NCBI RefSeq assembly: GCF_964355755.1
Contig: NC_092672.1
Location: 13,264,501-13,328,500, forward strand
Direction: 5' to 3'
DNA length: 64,000 bases
Origin: Antedon mediterranea
Taxonomy: Eukaryota; Echinodermata; Crinoidea; Comatulida; Antedonidae
How positions within the stretch are numbered: position 1 is the stretch's first letter; the number at the start of each line of letters is the position of its first letter. The translations under genes and the position numbers were made by a program. The notes under the pieces are model-generated. The model was not told where the DNA came from. It was given only the letters and a program-made list of their open reading frames with translations, and ran no database searches. Positions 1 to 11,958 of the stretch are shown here, one piece after another.

Positions 1-1132
1 CCTAAACCATGCTTTTCTTTTAAGCTTTATCATTTTCTTCATATCCTTGTTTATCCAAAGAGGCTCTTTGACCTTACTGTTGTCCCCCTTTTTTGCCTTG
101 GGAATGTGCCGTCCACTAGTTTCTGCAATAATTTCACTAAACAAATTCCAACACTCTTCTGTTCCACCATTTTCAAATTTCCCCTTCCAATCAATCTTTT
201 TTAGTTCTTCATTTATTTGAACATAATCACCGTAATGATAATTTGGTTTTAACAATTGCGACTCAATGTAACAATCAAATTTAAATGTTAATACTGCGTG
301 ATCGCTTTTACCGAGTGGTGCACTGTAACAAATGTCATCGATCATGTCCTCTTCATTTGTAAAAACCAAGTCTAAAAGACTAAGATTCTGTCCATCTCTA
401 AATCTAGTTGCTTGTGTTACATGTTGAAAGTAAAAATGATCCTGAACCCAGTTCATAAAATTTGTTCCATCATGACTATCAGAGTATCCTGATGCTTGAT
501 TAATCCAATCAATGCTACCAAAATTAAAATCACCAGTTATTAATAAATGTGAAAAGTTAGTGCAGCATATATTACTCAACTTATCCAAAAATAAAACGTT
601 CTGCTCCTGACTATTACTAGGGCTCCTATACGCACAAACTAAAAGTAAGGAATCATTGTTTTTCAATGAAAGTTTCACATCAATAATATCTCCAATATCT
701 CCACTGGATGATTCTGTCACATATCCACATAAATCTTCTTTTAAATAAATGGCAACACCTCTAACCGTCAAAATTTGTGGAAAAAAATACTTGATATCCA
801 TCCAATTTTAAATCAATCTCCTGCATTAAATTCTTCTTACTTGGATTCTTTGGGAATATCTCAGTCAACATAATTATACTTGGTTTATTAATTGAAATCA
901 AAATCTCCATCTCATTCTTTTTACTTAAAAACGAGTCAACATTAGAATATACGACCTTAATAGAATTTTTTTCAAAACAGTTAGGGTCTCTTGCACCATC
1001 AAACAAATTACTTCTAAAATTAATGTTTTCTTCTTCCATTGTATAATTTGCATTTACAGGATCAGCGAAAATTTTCTTGGGGTCTTTGTATAATTTTACC
1101 CCTGGAGATAAATAGATTAGGTTCACCTGCAC
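1..1132 (-). pseudogene. LINE ORF2, APE-type endonuclease part (partial, frameshifted)
   Basis: Read on the minus strand, this is the N-terminal apurinic-type endonuclease domain of a non-LTR retrotransposon ORF2. The first frame (1132-761) carries the start of the fold, with a conserved Asn (YSNVDSFL) and Glu (MLTEIF). At about 760 a one-base shift moves the reading to another frame, open to the window edge, which contains RGVAIYLKED, the CAYRSP strand, GDFNFGSIDW, DLVFTN and KSDHAVL, then the linker PLWINKDMKK that precedes the reverse transcriptase in CR1-like elements. The reverse transcriptase would lie left of base 1. The first ATG in this frame is at 1039, overlapping the end of ORF1. 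The shift indicates a decayed copy or a single-base assembly error. The family call is secure; the exact clade is not. Confidence 0.85.
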
Positions 1133-1980
1133 TAATTCGCTCCTGCAACTCTACTCTCAGCTTTCTATTGGTTTCTCTTTGTTGGAATGTTAAATCCGGT
1201 GAAATATATACATTGTTTTCCCATCCTTCTAGTTTCTTAAGATTTTTAGCTCTTGACAGAATTTCTCTTTTAGTTGCTATTTCCTTACACCACACTCTTA
1301 TCATTCTTGACCTTCTGATATTTTTATTCTGACCAGACACGTCCTTGTGTGTTATTCTTGAAATATGCATTTCGCTTGGTTGAAGTCTTAATTTATCAAG
1401 AATAGAATTTATTTTATCCTGGTCATGACTAGATTTTTCCTCTTGGGAAACACCAACTGGAGCCTCAGGGACTTCTTTAAAGATCAAATTATTAACTCTC
1501 TTATCCCTTTCTCGATGGTCTCGCACCACAATCTGGACCTTCTCCTCAATTAATTTTTCTATTTTAACTTTTCTAAATTCTTCTTTTTTTATTAATAATA
1601 TCAACTGCAGAAGCCAAGCTATCCAATTTGAGCATTATTGTTGATAGTGCTTTCCTAACACCAGACAATCCAGTTCCCAAAGATTCTCTGCTAGGGCTAG
1701 GCCTACCCAGGCCCATCTGTGCTTCCACACATCCATCACACATCCAGATTAGATATTTATTTCCCTTTTGTAAAACATTGTATTCTTTAGCGGAAATCGA
1801 CTTTGTACAGCTTAAATGGACCCAAACATTACAGCTTTCACACATTAACGCTCTGTCCCCTTCATTTACCGAGTCTTCACACGTTCTACATTTTACCTTA
1901 CCACTTTCGTTACTGCTGGCATCGGCCGAAACACCTGCATCAGGCAGAAGAGAAGCCTCGTTGGACCTTTTTTTATTCAT
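1062..1980 (-). pseudogene. LINE ORF1 with PHD finger and RRM-like region (frameshifted)
   Basis: ORF1 starts at the ATG at 1980 on the minus strand. Residues about 29-80 form a PHD-type zinc finger with Cys4-His-Cys3 spacing (CRTC, CESC, WVHLSC, MCDGC), the kind known in ORF1 of CR1-family LINEs. That frame stops at 1573, just past a run of A/G. A second frame (1604-1062) continues with a coiled, charged segment and then a nucleic-acid-binding, RRM-like stretch (SRMIRVWCKE, YISPDLTFQQRETNRKLR). The two parts overlap by 32 bases around an A-rich tract, so a one-base slip split one ORF. Its role in the family is RNA binding and particle formation. It overlaps ORF2 by about 70 bases. Confidence 0.8.
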
Positions 1981-2000
1981 ATTTAGATAGGCCTAGGCCT

Positions 2001-2509
2001 AGCAGTAGTCCAACTAAAGAAAATGATATATATCTGGTTCAATGGTTCGCGAAGTATTTAGTTTAATGTTTAAGCAATTAAACAGAACTTCGATGCTAAC
2101 TCTATTGTAGATTGTATTGTCGTCACGGTTAAGAAGGTATTTTCACACAGATCATGAGGAAGTTTTATGAGTATGCATACATAGTAGCCAAAACAAGCGG
2201 GTTTCATTATGGGATATGTTTTGATTGAAAACTTTGACTGGAAGTCAAAGTTATTTTTTTAACAAAAAAACGTCTGTATTTCAGTTAAATAATTTTTTTT
2301 TTTTGAAAAATTTTTGGTGATAGTTAATAACTATTATGATACTTCAAAATGACCCACGTTTTTTCGAAATCTTTTATTTTTTATTTTTTTGGAATTAGTC
2401 AAAGGGACCATAGATGGCCGACAGATTATGGCTTTACATAGTTAAGATTGTATAATGGGTACAGTAATACCATCAAAACGGACTTTCATATTTTGTATTA
2501 TTTTTATAG
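2001..2509. other. Unassigned AT-rich stretch
   Basis: No coding sequence is recognised. There are long A and T runs and a small inverted repeat around 2235-2255 (ACTTTGACT and AGTCAAAGT). It may include the 5' UTR of the flanking LINE. Confidence 0.4.
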
Positions 2510-3153
2510 TTTTTATAGTTCTGAACGAAGATGATGAATGGTTCATAATGTTGTTATGAAGAGTGAGTAGATTACCTGATACTGTTTGTTTATATTAGTA
2601 ATTCATTAAGTAATCAATTTTCAAGGACACAATTCGTAATATGTGTTACAAAAAAGAATATCTTAAGGCGCAAAATAGCACGTCCATTGAACATAATTTT
2701 CAGGTAAAGTCAAAATATGAAACTCAATTTGATTCGTCGTTGATGGATGGCAATTTTGTTTCTAAGAAATGGTTTTATTTGTAAATAAATTAGTAAAGTT
2801 AACGTGGGTTTTTCTTCAAAAAGTAAGTAAGGTATGGTTGAGAATGTCTCGATGTTTTGTTTGTATTGCTATCAATCATCTTCGTACTCTGTAACTTTTA
2901 GAATAACATGGTGTACAGCAACACTTTATTAGTATTTATTGATTTAATTTATTGGAACTGGGAAGAAATTTGTGCTGAGCTAAATTGGAGTGGAGTGAAG
3001 TGGACTTACCGTATCGTTTATCATACCACTATCGTCGTTATTTGTAGGCATAAACAGTAAAACCATCTATTACTTTTATAATCATTGTTACTGGTCATGT
3101 AGTTACATTTATACGATTATTTTTAATTACTAAACAGAAGAAAAAATGTCATT
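2510..3153 (+). repeat. Truncated copy of the GPCR upstream unit, ending in a 13-base GPCR stub
   Basis: Bases 2510-2937 match 3235-3660 closely, and the same block occurs near 39325 and 60685. It then jumps directly to a segment (about 2940-3153) that matches 4396-4615, omitting roughly 730 bases present in the other copies. The segment runs into the GPCR start codon and first codons (3141-3153), then breaks abruptly into the sequence that opens the next unit. This is a deleted, fused copy of the GPCR promoter-proximal unit left by unequal recombination. Confidence 0.75.
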
Positions 3154-4602
3154 TCCATCGTCAAAATGATTAGTTCAAATCTAGTTAATTTAGAATTTTC
3201 ATCGTCACGTTTAATCTAATAATCTGTAAGTGGTTTTTATAGTTCTGAACGAAGATGATGAATGGTTCATAATGTTGTTATGAAGAGTGAGTAGATTACC
3301 TGATACCGTTTGTTTATATTAGTAATTCATTAAGTAATCAATTTTCAAGGACACAATTCGTAATATGTGTTACAAAAAAGAATATATTCAGGCGTTAAAT
3401 AGCACGTACATTCAACATAATTTTCAGGTAAAGTCAAAATATGAAACTCAATTTGATTCTTCGTTGATGGATGGCAATTTTGTTTCTAAGAAATGGTTTT
3501 ATTTGTAAATAAATTAGTAAAGTTAACGTGGGTTTTTCTTCAAAAAGTAAGTAAGGTATGGTTGAGAATGTCTCGATGTTTTGTTTGTATTGCTATCAAT
3601 CATCTTCGTACTCTGTAACTTTTAGAATAACATGGTGTACAGCAACACTTTATTAGTATTTATTCGCCACGCAAAGATTTAAACAATCGTAAATTGAGAA
3701 CATTTCATGTTCAGTTCTCCTTCAGCTGTAATTGTTCCTACGAGTTCACATCCTTGAACGTAGTTATTATCACGTTCATAATTACTGATTCAAATTTCAA
3801 CTTTATACAATAATATATAATATATTTTTAAAACATTTTGTTGCTATGCAATTTTTTAATTTTGAAAAAGTGAATAAAAATTATGTTACATTAAAATGTT
3901 TCATAATTTGTATTCACTTTTTCAAAACATTGGATCGGAAAAAAAACATATTTACCCTAACAAACTGTAAATTACAGAAAAAATGAATCACATTGTCTAC
4001 CAGCCAATTGGTTTTTGGTTGAATTTAACCGTTTATTTTGTCGTTTTATAAGTGAAAACCTTTTTTTAGGGTATTTTTCCGGGTTCTTTTTTCTACGAAA
4101 GCGATTAACTTTATTAAAGCTGAAAAATAAAATATTCATAGTTTGATGTTATTAATCTTCATTTTTCATGTTTTTGGGGGACAATACAACTTTAAGATTA
4201 TGGATTGGTGTTCATAGTGTTTACGCTATCATTCTGGAAGTAAGTAAATGTTCTTTGGACTTGTACTTGCCACAAAGTCGCATGCGAGGCACAAAGTAAA
4301 GTAACCAATAACAAGCGACGGTTACGCCACATCATGGTGATAAGATTTTTGCAAGAAGTTTGTTCTGATTTTTTTTTTTTTTTGTCTCTAGCAACTTGAT
4401 TTAATTAATTGGAACTGGGAAGAAATTTGTGCTGAGCTAAATTAGAGTGGAGTGAAGTGGACTTACCGTATCGTTTATCATACCACTATCGTCGTTATTT
4501 GTAGGCATAAACAGTAAAACCATCTATTACTATTATAATCATTGTTACTGGTCATGTAGTTACATTTATACGATTATTTTTAATTACTAAACAGAAGAAA
4601 AA
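3154..4602 (+). repeat. Upstream spacer of GPCR copy A
   Basis: The spacer shares its full order with 39247-40561 (upstream of GPCR C) and 60605-61749 (right of GPCR relic E). It includes a long hairpin at about 3860-3927. Just before the GPCR start a branch-point-like TACTAA and a CAG (ending 4594) resemble a 3' splice site, so the coding exon may follow a 5' UTR intron. That last point is inference. Confidence 0.7.
3860..3927. repeat. Conserved long hairpin in the GPCR spacer
   Basis: The arms TTTTGAAAAAGTGAATA and TATTCACTTTTTCAAAA enclose a second inner stem around ACATT/AATGT. The same hairpin lies at about 39954-40020 and 61313-61380. In the last copy the inner stem is perfect. Confidence 0.7.
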
Positions 4603-5794
4603 ATGTCATTTCCATGTAACAATGCATCCTATGATGTATCTGAATACGGGTGTTCAACATTTAACACGACTGACTATGATTCCTGCATAGATATGTTCCT
4701 TCTTAGTGACTGGGAGAGGATTTTACGTTACAATATCATTCCTGTTATGGTCGCCTTTGGAATTGTCGGAAACATTATGACATTCATCGTTATGGTGAGT
4801 AAATTACACAAACCAGTTTACGTGGTATCTAGCCAATTTGGCAATATCTGATACAATGTCTTTAATGTTGGCACCTCTATGGGACGTTGAGTTTTTTACA
4901 ATACCATGTTCAATTGATGATATATATATATGACGACAATTATCACTGTGGACTGTTGAGTTTCTTTTCTTCTATTGCCTGGCATGTAGCAATTGTAACG
5001 ATATCATGTCTTTCTATTGAACGTTGTATGACAGTCTGTAAACCTTACTGGTTTCAAACAAGTGGATTTGGTACTCTTTCAAGATCTGTTAAAATATGCG
5101 TATTTATGTGGATTTTATGTTTGTCAGTGAATTTTGTACAAATATTCATTGCTTTCGAACGAGTGTCCGTCATTGAGGGCGTGAAACAACGGTTGGTTTT
5201 TAAAATTTTCTAATACTGCTGCTCTAAAAACATCGAAAAATCTCAGTTCTTAATCAACGGATTTTTAATATAGATAGCACTGAAGACATACGAAAACTGC
5301 TGAACTTAAATAAACCTGCATCGGAGTTGAAATCTGTGTTGAAACTTTGTTTTTCAAATTGATCATCAGGTAGGCTCCAGTCAGTGTATTGTAACGCTAA
5401 GCCGTTACGTTGGTCCCCCACGAAAAACGATCGTATAGTAGGTTACTCAAATAAATTGAATCGACCATTCTATAATTTCCGTCTACTTTAATATTTGACA
5501 TTAAACTTTTTTGTAAAGAATCAACTTATCAACGATCGTGAAGATATCGACCTTAGTTACAAGAAATATCAAAGTTTAATATCTCTGTTAGCTGTTTTTA
5601 CAAATTTAAACTGATTTTACTGAGAAGATTGATACGTATTTTTAGCGCCTTTTGTCAGATCAAAGGAATCGCCGCCCAGTGCAAGCTATTACGCAACACT
5701 GAAAGGACTGTCAAGATCTTTTGTTTTCTTTTGTTTTTGGTCTTCACGCTTGATTGACTCTCGGTTTACAATAGCTTTTTTATACGACTAGGCG

Positions 5795-7437
5795 ATGGCT
5801 GATAAGAAACAGAAAAAGAAAAACGAAAAAAAGAAGATATACAAATGCCAAGCTAATACAAATGGTATACATATGGAAAAAGAAATGGAGAAGATCGACA
5901 TATCTGATTCTCCCCCAACACTAACAAAAATGGACTGTAAGCCAAACTCACAAACTGCTTGTTCTCCGCCAACCTTATTGAGAATCTGTGATGAATTCCC
6001 TCCAATAAATGAGCAACATCCTGGAACCTTTGATAAAAGGTTTAACGATATTATTGTCAACTATATGGAAGAAAACTATGAGCTTAAGCTACAAATTGTA
6101 AGAACAGAAAATGAAAATCTCAGAACAGAACAGAAAACAAATCACTAACATCTGAGGTTGAGTCTCTGAAACAAAGGCATCTAAAAATACACTGTCCCAA
6201 AAAAAATGATGACATTTCTAAAATTAGAGCTGAGATCGACAAATCTAATGAAAGAATGAAAAAATTGGAGAAGGAAAACAAAAATCTGAAACTTGACTTT
6301 GAGTCTTGGAATTTATGGGAAAAACGGACAATGAACAAAGAAGAACAAATAAAGACATTACGTCAACAAGTTACAGAAACGGAGCGTAGCTTATCCATAG
6401 CTAAAGACGAAATATATGAACTAAAAAGAATGCAAATTGCCATCGACACCTCAGATTTTGAACTACAACGTAGGACGAGAAAACAAATAATGGAAAGTCA
6501 CAAAAGTTCTACGACAACGCAAATAAGGAAAGTTTCTTCTAACACAAACGATTCTATTACACAAACTGAACAATTGATTGATAATCTGTTTGAGGAGCTT
6601 ACCAACAGGCAGCCATCTTCTACTCCTTCAAAACTGACCAAATCAAAATCATCTGCGTCTGCTGCATACCAGGATCAACTAAGCCAATATAGAAACAAAC
6701 ACAAACAGATACACTCTGATACAGCTTTAGATAAAAATATCTTGATTATTGGAGATTCGATGATAAAACAGTTTAAACCAAAACGACTTAGCAGGTCAAC
6801 AAATCTGAACGTAATCTGTCAGACAATGAGAGGAGCGAAAATTGATGACATTGCACACAAGGCAGCAGTACTGTCAACAGAACATAATGTGGATAGAATT
6901 ATTCTACACGCGGGAACTAATAACTCCTCAGATGACCCAGCCACTATTGCAGTAAAAATATCATCTCTCGGAGAATCTTTACAACCGAGAAGAGTAACAA
7001 TCTCCTCGATAATTCATCGAAAACATGAATCTCTTACAGAATCTAAGCGTATAAACGATGCCAATGACAAGATACGAGCAGTTGCTAGATAGCAAAATTG
7101 GGGCTTTATTGACAATAGTTGTATCATGTCAAAACACCTGTCTTCGGATGGAACTCACCTAAACCAAATTGGAGTTGGGTCATTTGCCAAAAATGTTATA
7201 AACCACATCAATGGAAATTCGTGCGACGAATCTTTGTCTGTACCTGTGCCTGACATACACAAGCCACAGTCGTCAATTTTTCATCGTGCGAATATGTATC
7301 AACGACAAACGGAAGCAAATCGTCCATTGGAGAATCATCAATTTCTACAAATAAAACCCCACAGAGACCAAATACACCAAGAGTGGAGCCAGTACCTGGA
7401 CACAGTCCGCCGATTGCAAAAAGACACAGCGCCATAA
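5795..7437 (+). pseudogene. LINE ORF1: coiled coil plus SGNH (GDSL-type) esterase
   Basis: The start at 5795 (MADKKQKKK) opens a basic N-terminus. A charged coiled coil runs to about 6450 and an SGNH hydrolase fold occupies roughly 6720-7200. The catalytic blocks are visible: IIGDSM with the nucleophile Ser at about 6757, HAGTNN with the Asn, and SDGTHLN with the Asp-His pair at about 7147. Such esterase ORF1 domains are known from CR1-group LINEs. Two lesions break the frame: a shift near 6130, where the coiled coil changes frame, and an in-frame TAG at 7090-7092 between the Asn block and the Asp-His block. The enzyme's cellular substrate is not known. Confidence 0.88.
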
Positions 7438-7640
7438 GTACTCATTTTTCTAAATTAAAATTATGTGTACTTAATGCTCGATCCACGCAACGCAAAGCCT
7501 CAAGAAAAGGAGTGGAGCAAGTATCTGGAAATGGTGAGACGAGTACTAAATCCACAGAAAAGCATAGGTCTAAAGAAAAAGCACATCTTAATTTTGGCGT
7601 TCTAAATGCACGTTCACTGCGTAACAAGTGTGATGAATTT
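7381..7640 (+). repeat. Diverged tandem duplication at the ORF1/ORF2 junction
   Basis: A unit of about 130 bases occurs twice in tandem. GAGTGGAGCCAGTACCTGG at 7381 recurs as GAGTGGAGCAAGTATCTGG at 7510, and the following NAR(S)-coding stretch at about 7468 recurs at about 7600. Each unit spans the end of ORF1 and the first endonuclease strand (VLNARS), so ORF2 has two versions of that strand. Confidence 0.7.
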
Positions 7641-10402
7641 GTGGACTTAGTTGTTAACTATAATCTAGATGTAGTGGCGGTGTCTGAAACCTGGTGAAGA
7701 CCAGATGATGATCTTGTGATTGGAGAATTAACTCCACTAGGATATCGCTTTGTGCATGTCCCTAGGGTGGACAAAACTGGGGGTGGTGTTGGAATTCTGC
7801 CTAAGTCAAGCTTAGTTGTTAACTTGAAAACGGATGTACATACATATGCACCATTTGAGGCTATACATGTGCATATTACGTCTAACTCGAAATCTCTTCG
7901 TTTAGTTAACATATATCGACCACCAACCTTGTCTGTTACAGAGTTCCTAAATGATTTTGAAAAAATGTTGTTTGACTTTATTCTCTTTTCGTCTGAAATT
8001 GTTTTGTGCGGAGACTTTAATATCCATATGGATAATAAAAAAAATGTGGCAGCGGATAGATTTAGATTGCTTAGATCGTTTGGTCTCCAGTAGCATATAA
8101 ATGAACCCACACACTGTAGTGGGCACTGCCTCGACCTTATCATCACTAGAGATGATCTACTTCTCTCGGATGTAAAGATACACCCTGGCCTGTCAGATCA
8201 TTTTGCCATATTTTGCAAGTTTGATCTTAAACGGCCCACAACACACAAAACTGTAAGAAAAAGTCGCAACCTAAAACAAATTGATATTGAGAAATTCACA
8301 AATGACATTAAAGCCTGTGTGTCTAATATAACCGATGTAAGTGTAATTCTTGAAGACAGTGTAGAAAGCTATTCTGATCTCAGAGCTGTACTTGACTTAC
8401 ATGCGCCAGTTCAGAACAAAACAATTAGGCAAAAGGAAGCTAAACCGTGGTATACCGATGAAATTCGATCTGAAAGGAAAGTACGTCGTCAACTTGAACG
8501 TAAATGGATGAAATCAAAGCTTCTTAAGGATAGACAGGAATACTGTGTTCAAAGATGCGTTGTAAATGGACTGATTGAAAAGGCCAAGACGCGGTATTAC
8601 TCTAGTCTGGTTAGTGACTGCACAGGTGATCAAAAGAAACTTTTCAATATAGTAAATAAACTTTTACATCACTCCAAGTCATCGGTCCTTCCTTCGTCTG
8701 TCTCCGATGAAGCTATTGCTGAAAGATTTTCTGTGTTTTTTGTAAATAAAATTAAATCAATTCGTGATTCACTAGAAAATGAAAATACTGCCGAAGTTAT
8801 AACTGCTTCTGATAAATGTAATATATCTTATGGTTTAACTAGGTCTATACGGTTTTCTCAGTTCGAACCTGCAAGTGATGAGGACATTTTAAAAATTGTC
8901 AAAAATTCTCCCTCTAAATCGTGTGCACTTGAGCCGGTACCAACTTCACTGATTAAGAAATGTACTTTTGCATTTATTCCATTAATCACACATATTGTTA
9001 ATAAGTCTCTTGAAAGTGGTTCTTTCCCAGAGTCTCTAAAAGTCACTCATGTTCGACCCACATTGAAAAAAAACAGGTCTAGATCCCGAGATTCTGAAAA
9101 ACTACAGACCTATCTCGAATCTTAGTTTTTTAAGAAAAATAATTGAGAAGGTTGTTTCTAAACGGATTTTGTCGCATGTACAAAAACATGGCCTACTTGA
9201 TCCGTATCAATCTGCCTACAAAGCGCATCACAGTACTCTGAAACGGCATTACTTCGTATAAATAATGACATCCTACGTGGGATGGATGATGGAAAGCTAA
9301 CTGCTCTAGTATTATTAGATTTAAGTGCAGCATTTGATACGGTTGATCATTCTGTGTTGCTAAATAGACTCAGTACTTATATTGGTATTGAAGGAAATGC
9401 ACTTGATTGGTGTCGGTCATATTTGGAAAAACGACCTCAACACGTATGTATTGGTGATGCTATTTCAAAAGCTTCTTTTCTAAACTTTTCGGTACCACAA
9501 GGATCTGTTCTTGGGCCGCAATGGTTTACTATTTATTTACACCCGATACGGGATATCATAAGTAAATATGATCTGTGCTATCATGTTTATGCTGATGATA
9601 CTCAGATTTATATTTCTTTTAAACCTACTATGAAACACAGTGACATTTCTTTGGAATTGCTCCAACATTGTATTTATGAATTGCGTGTCTGGATGAAAAA
9701 ACAGAATTTGTTCTCTTTGGATCAAAACAGCAGTTGGAAAAACTGCCACCAAGCTTTATTCACATTGGTGAAACCCAAATTGACCCGGCTAGGCAGGTTA
9801 GAAATCTTGGGGTTGAAATGGATGTGGGTATGACTATGATTTCTCATATCTCAAAAACTATTTCTGCGTCGTCTTTTCACTTGCGAAACATTCGAAGGAC
9901 TCGCAAGTTTATAAATGAGACAGCCGCTAAACAACTTGTTCATGCTTTTGTCACTTCACGACTAGATATGGGAAACTCTTTGCTATACGGGCTACCACAA
10001 AAACAACTCCACAGGCTCCAACTGATTCAAAATACAGCGGCACGAGTTGTTAAAAAATTACCAAGATATGGACACATATCAAATACTTTGGAAATATTGC
10101 ATTGGCTCCCGGTTAGGTACCGCATTGTTTTTAAAATATTACTCTTTGTTTTTAAGTCTATAAATGGCATGGCTCCTGAATATATTTCTGACATGCTTAG
10201 GCTGTATGTTCCCGGACGTAATCTGCGTTCTAGTGACTCGCTGCTTCTACATCAGCCTAAGTCTCACCACTCATGGGGTGACAGAGCATTCTCCGTTACT
10301 GCTCCTCGTCTGTGGAATGCTCTACCGAGCTCTATAAGACTTTGCAAAACTGTTGATACTTTTAAAAAATTATTAAAAACACATTTATTCATTAAGGCAT
10401 AA
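7473..10402 (+). pseudogene. LINE ORF2: APE endonuclease and reverse transcriptase
   Basis: The endonuclease covers about 7590-8230 (LNARSLRNK, SETW, NIYRPP, CGDFNIH, DLIITRDD, LSDHFAIF) and the linker PWYTDEIRSE follows. The reverse transcriptase runs from about 8900 to 9750: PVPTSLIKK, KNYRPISNL, ALVLLDLSAAFDTVDH, VPQGSVLGP and the catalytic YADDT at about 9589. The C-terminal part (9750-10402) has the HWLPVRYRI and WNALPSSIR blocks usual for CR1/L2-like elements. Breaks: TGA at 7695, TAG at about 8091, a shift in an A run near 9068, another near 9240, and another near 9725. The copy is non-functional. The start is uncertain because of the tandem duplication at the ORF1/ORF2 junction. Confidence 0.9.
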
Positions 10403-11223
10403 GGAAATCATGAGGTTTCTTAAAGTTTTTTAGACTTAGAATTGTTTTGTATACTTTTTCCTGGCCAGCATTATCTTTGGGGTGCCTCTTTCTTGGTTGT
10501 TGTCTCTGAGCACCCGGTCGTCTGTGGCAAGGCAAATGTGTATCCTGCTCCTTTGTTTGGTCACCTAGGTAGGGGTCCGGGACCGCGACAGAACGACAAC
10601 GGATGGGGACCCTCCAAAGAAATTGCATTTTATTTGTCAGGAATTTGTATGATTTATTTCTTTTTTATTTTTAAATGCGCCTTGAGCAGTCTGGAGTGGT
10701 ATCTGCGCTATAAAAATCTTATTATTATTTTTCGTTGGCCTGATATAATAGAGGTATCTCGAATCGTGCAACTACGTGTCGTTTTAATTTAAATTACATG
10801 AAAGAAAGTACAATTTTGTGGATGCTTCAATTTGTTGGCACTTTACTTTCAAATGTACTTATTGTAATGTTGTGTTTTCTTATCGTTTATTCTTTAAGAA
10901 AGTTACATAATAACGGAACAAATCCATGCAAAACCGACCCACGCTCTAAATCTGAAAGGAAAATATTTACGATTTTTGTAACAGTTACAATTTATGTCTT
11001 CTTCATGACACCGTTGCATTTGTTCGTTATTTTATCCTTTCTTGACATTATGGGAACGGATTTAAATTGGTTGTTGAGTATTTGTCGTTTTGGAACATAT
11101 TTTAATTCTTCTGTAAATCCTTTGATATATAATGTGGTAAATGAAACTTTTAGACCAGCATTTGTTGACGTAACCTATAACAGAATTCGGAGGAACATAG
11201 CCGAACGTACTGGCAGGACATAA

Positions 11224-11958
11224 AGCTGTTTTTATTGCAACGTGTGAACAATTCGTACACAAAGTAATACTTATGTTCAGACAGCCTTACATCTGAGGTA
11301 AAGTTACGTCAGACATGAAATTATGCACGCTCTTATGAGCGTCCACATGAAGCTTAAGTCAAGGTGGATTTTACTTGCGAGCTTTGAGGTAATTGCCCCT
11401 TCACAACGCTAATTTTCTAGCGTGTATCATATTCCTTGCGTACGCTGTTTGTAGTAAGATTGACTTAACTTAGCATAATAATGAAAGATCGTCTTAACGA
11501 GCACTCCAGAGCTTACAACGAACTGCTACATCATAACTTACTTTCGACTCGTCTAACGTCCCTAATAAAATTAACAAACAATTTAAAATAAAGCCTAAAC
11601 AATCAAAATACATTTTAAAGTTAAAGGAGTGATGCGCAACTATGAAGGAAAAAAAAGCAACAAACGATACCGTACATTTTAATTGATTATTTATATTTCA
11701 GTGTGAAATTAAAGATATACAGTAAATTATGTAATTAAGTTTAATAACAGCGATGTAATGTTATATAAAATAAATGTTTATTATTTAATTAATCCACCCT
11801 GAAGCAACCTTCCAACGGTAGAGAGAGAAGTTAGGCCATTCATAAAGCCAGATCTCCGATTTTGGCCGAGGAGTTTATAAATACTTGGTTTTAGTCACTT
11901 CTATTTTAATCGCCGTAGGAATAGTAACGAATTATCTACAACAAATTACCGCCTCAAC
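11224..11958 (+). repeat. GPCR 3' flank shared with copy C
   Basis: It is nearly identical to 41626-42360, downstream of GPCR C, and includes the same AATAAA-like and ATTTAATTAATCCACCC stretches. No gene is seen. The match stops at 11958, where the giant inverted repeat begins. Confidence 0.8.

Larger units (their letters stand above)
1..2000 (-). mobile_element. 5' part of a CR1-like LINE
   Basis: ORF1 and the start of ORF2 lie in order on the minus strand, so this is the 5' half of one LINE; the reverse transcriptase and 3' end are outside the window. The 5' limit is placed near 2000 because the ORF1 start is at 1980 and similarity to the GPCR spacer begins only after 2500. No target-site duplication could be checked. 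Confidence 0.75.
5175..10726 (+). mobile_element. Near full-length CR1/L2-type LINE with esterase ORF1
   Basis: The element interrupts GPCR copy A between the codons for VSVI and the following Trp-Pro region; copy C gives the empty site. In order it has a 5' UTR (5175-5794), ORF1 (5795-7437), ORF2 (about 7470-10402), a 3' UTR, and a 3' end of the form GCGCTATAAAAATC followed by ATT repeats. A flanking ATT could be a 3-bp target duplication or part of the tail. ORF1 and ORF2 carry several stops and frame shifts, so the copy is dead, but it postdates the duplication that made copies A and C. Confidence 0.9.
4603..11223 (+). pseudogene. GPCR copy A, class A receptor pseudogene split by a LINE
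   Basis: The first part (4603-5174) encodes the N-terminus (MSFPCNNASYDVSEY), TM1 with GN and TM3-TM4 with an ERC/CKPYW segment. The second part (about 10727-11223) encodes the region from extracellular loop 2 to the C-terminus, with SSVNPLIYN in TM7. Three kinds of damage are visible: a one-base insertion near 4821 that breaks TM2, a frame change in the TA repeat at about 4918-4932, and a 5.55-kb LINE inserted just after 5174. Copy C (40562-41625) carries the first two lesions but not the LINE. The best guide to the original is copy B at 34390. The ligand class is unknown; it resembles neuropeptide-type rhodopsin-family receptors. Confidence 0.88.

Noticed and set aside
4794-4816. GTGAGT donor and nearby CAG as an intron in GPCR A/C
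   Set aside because: The same bases are coding (VSKLHK) in intact copy B, and the stretch is far too short for an intron.
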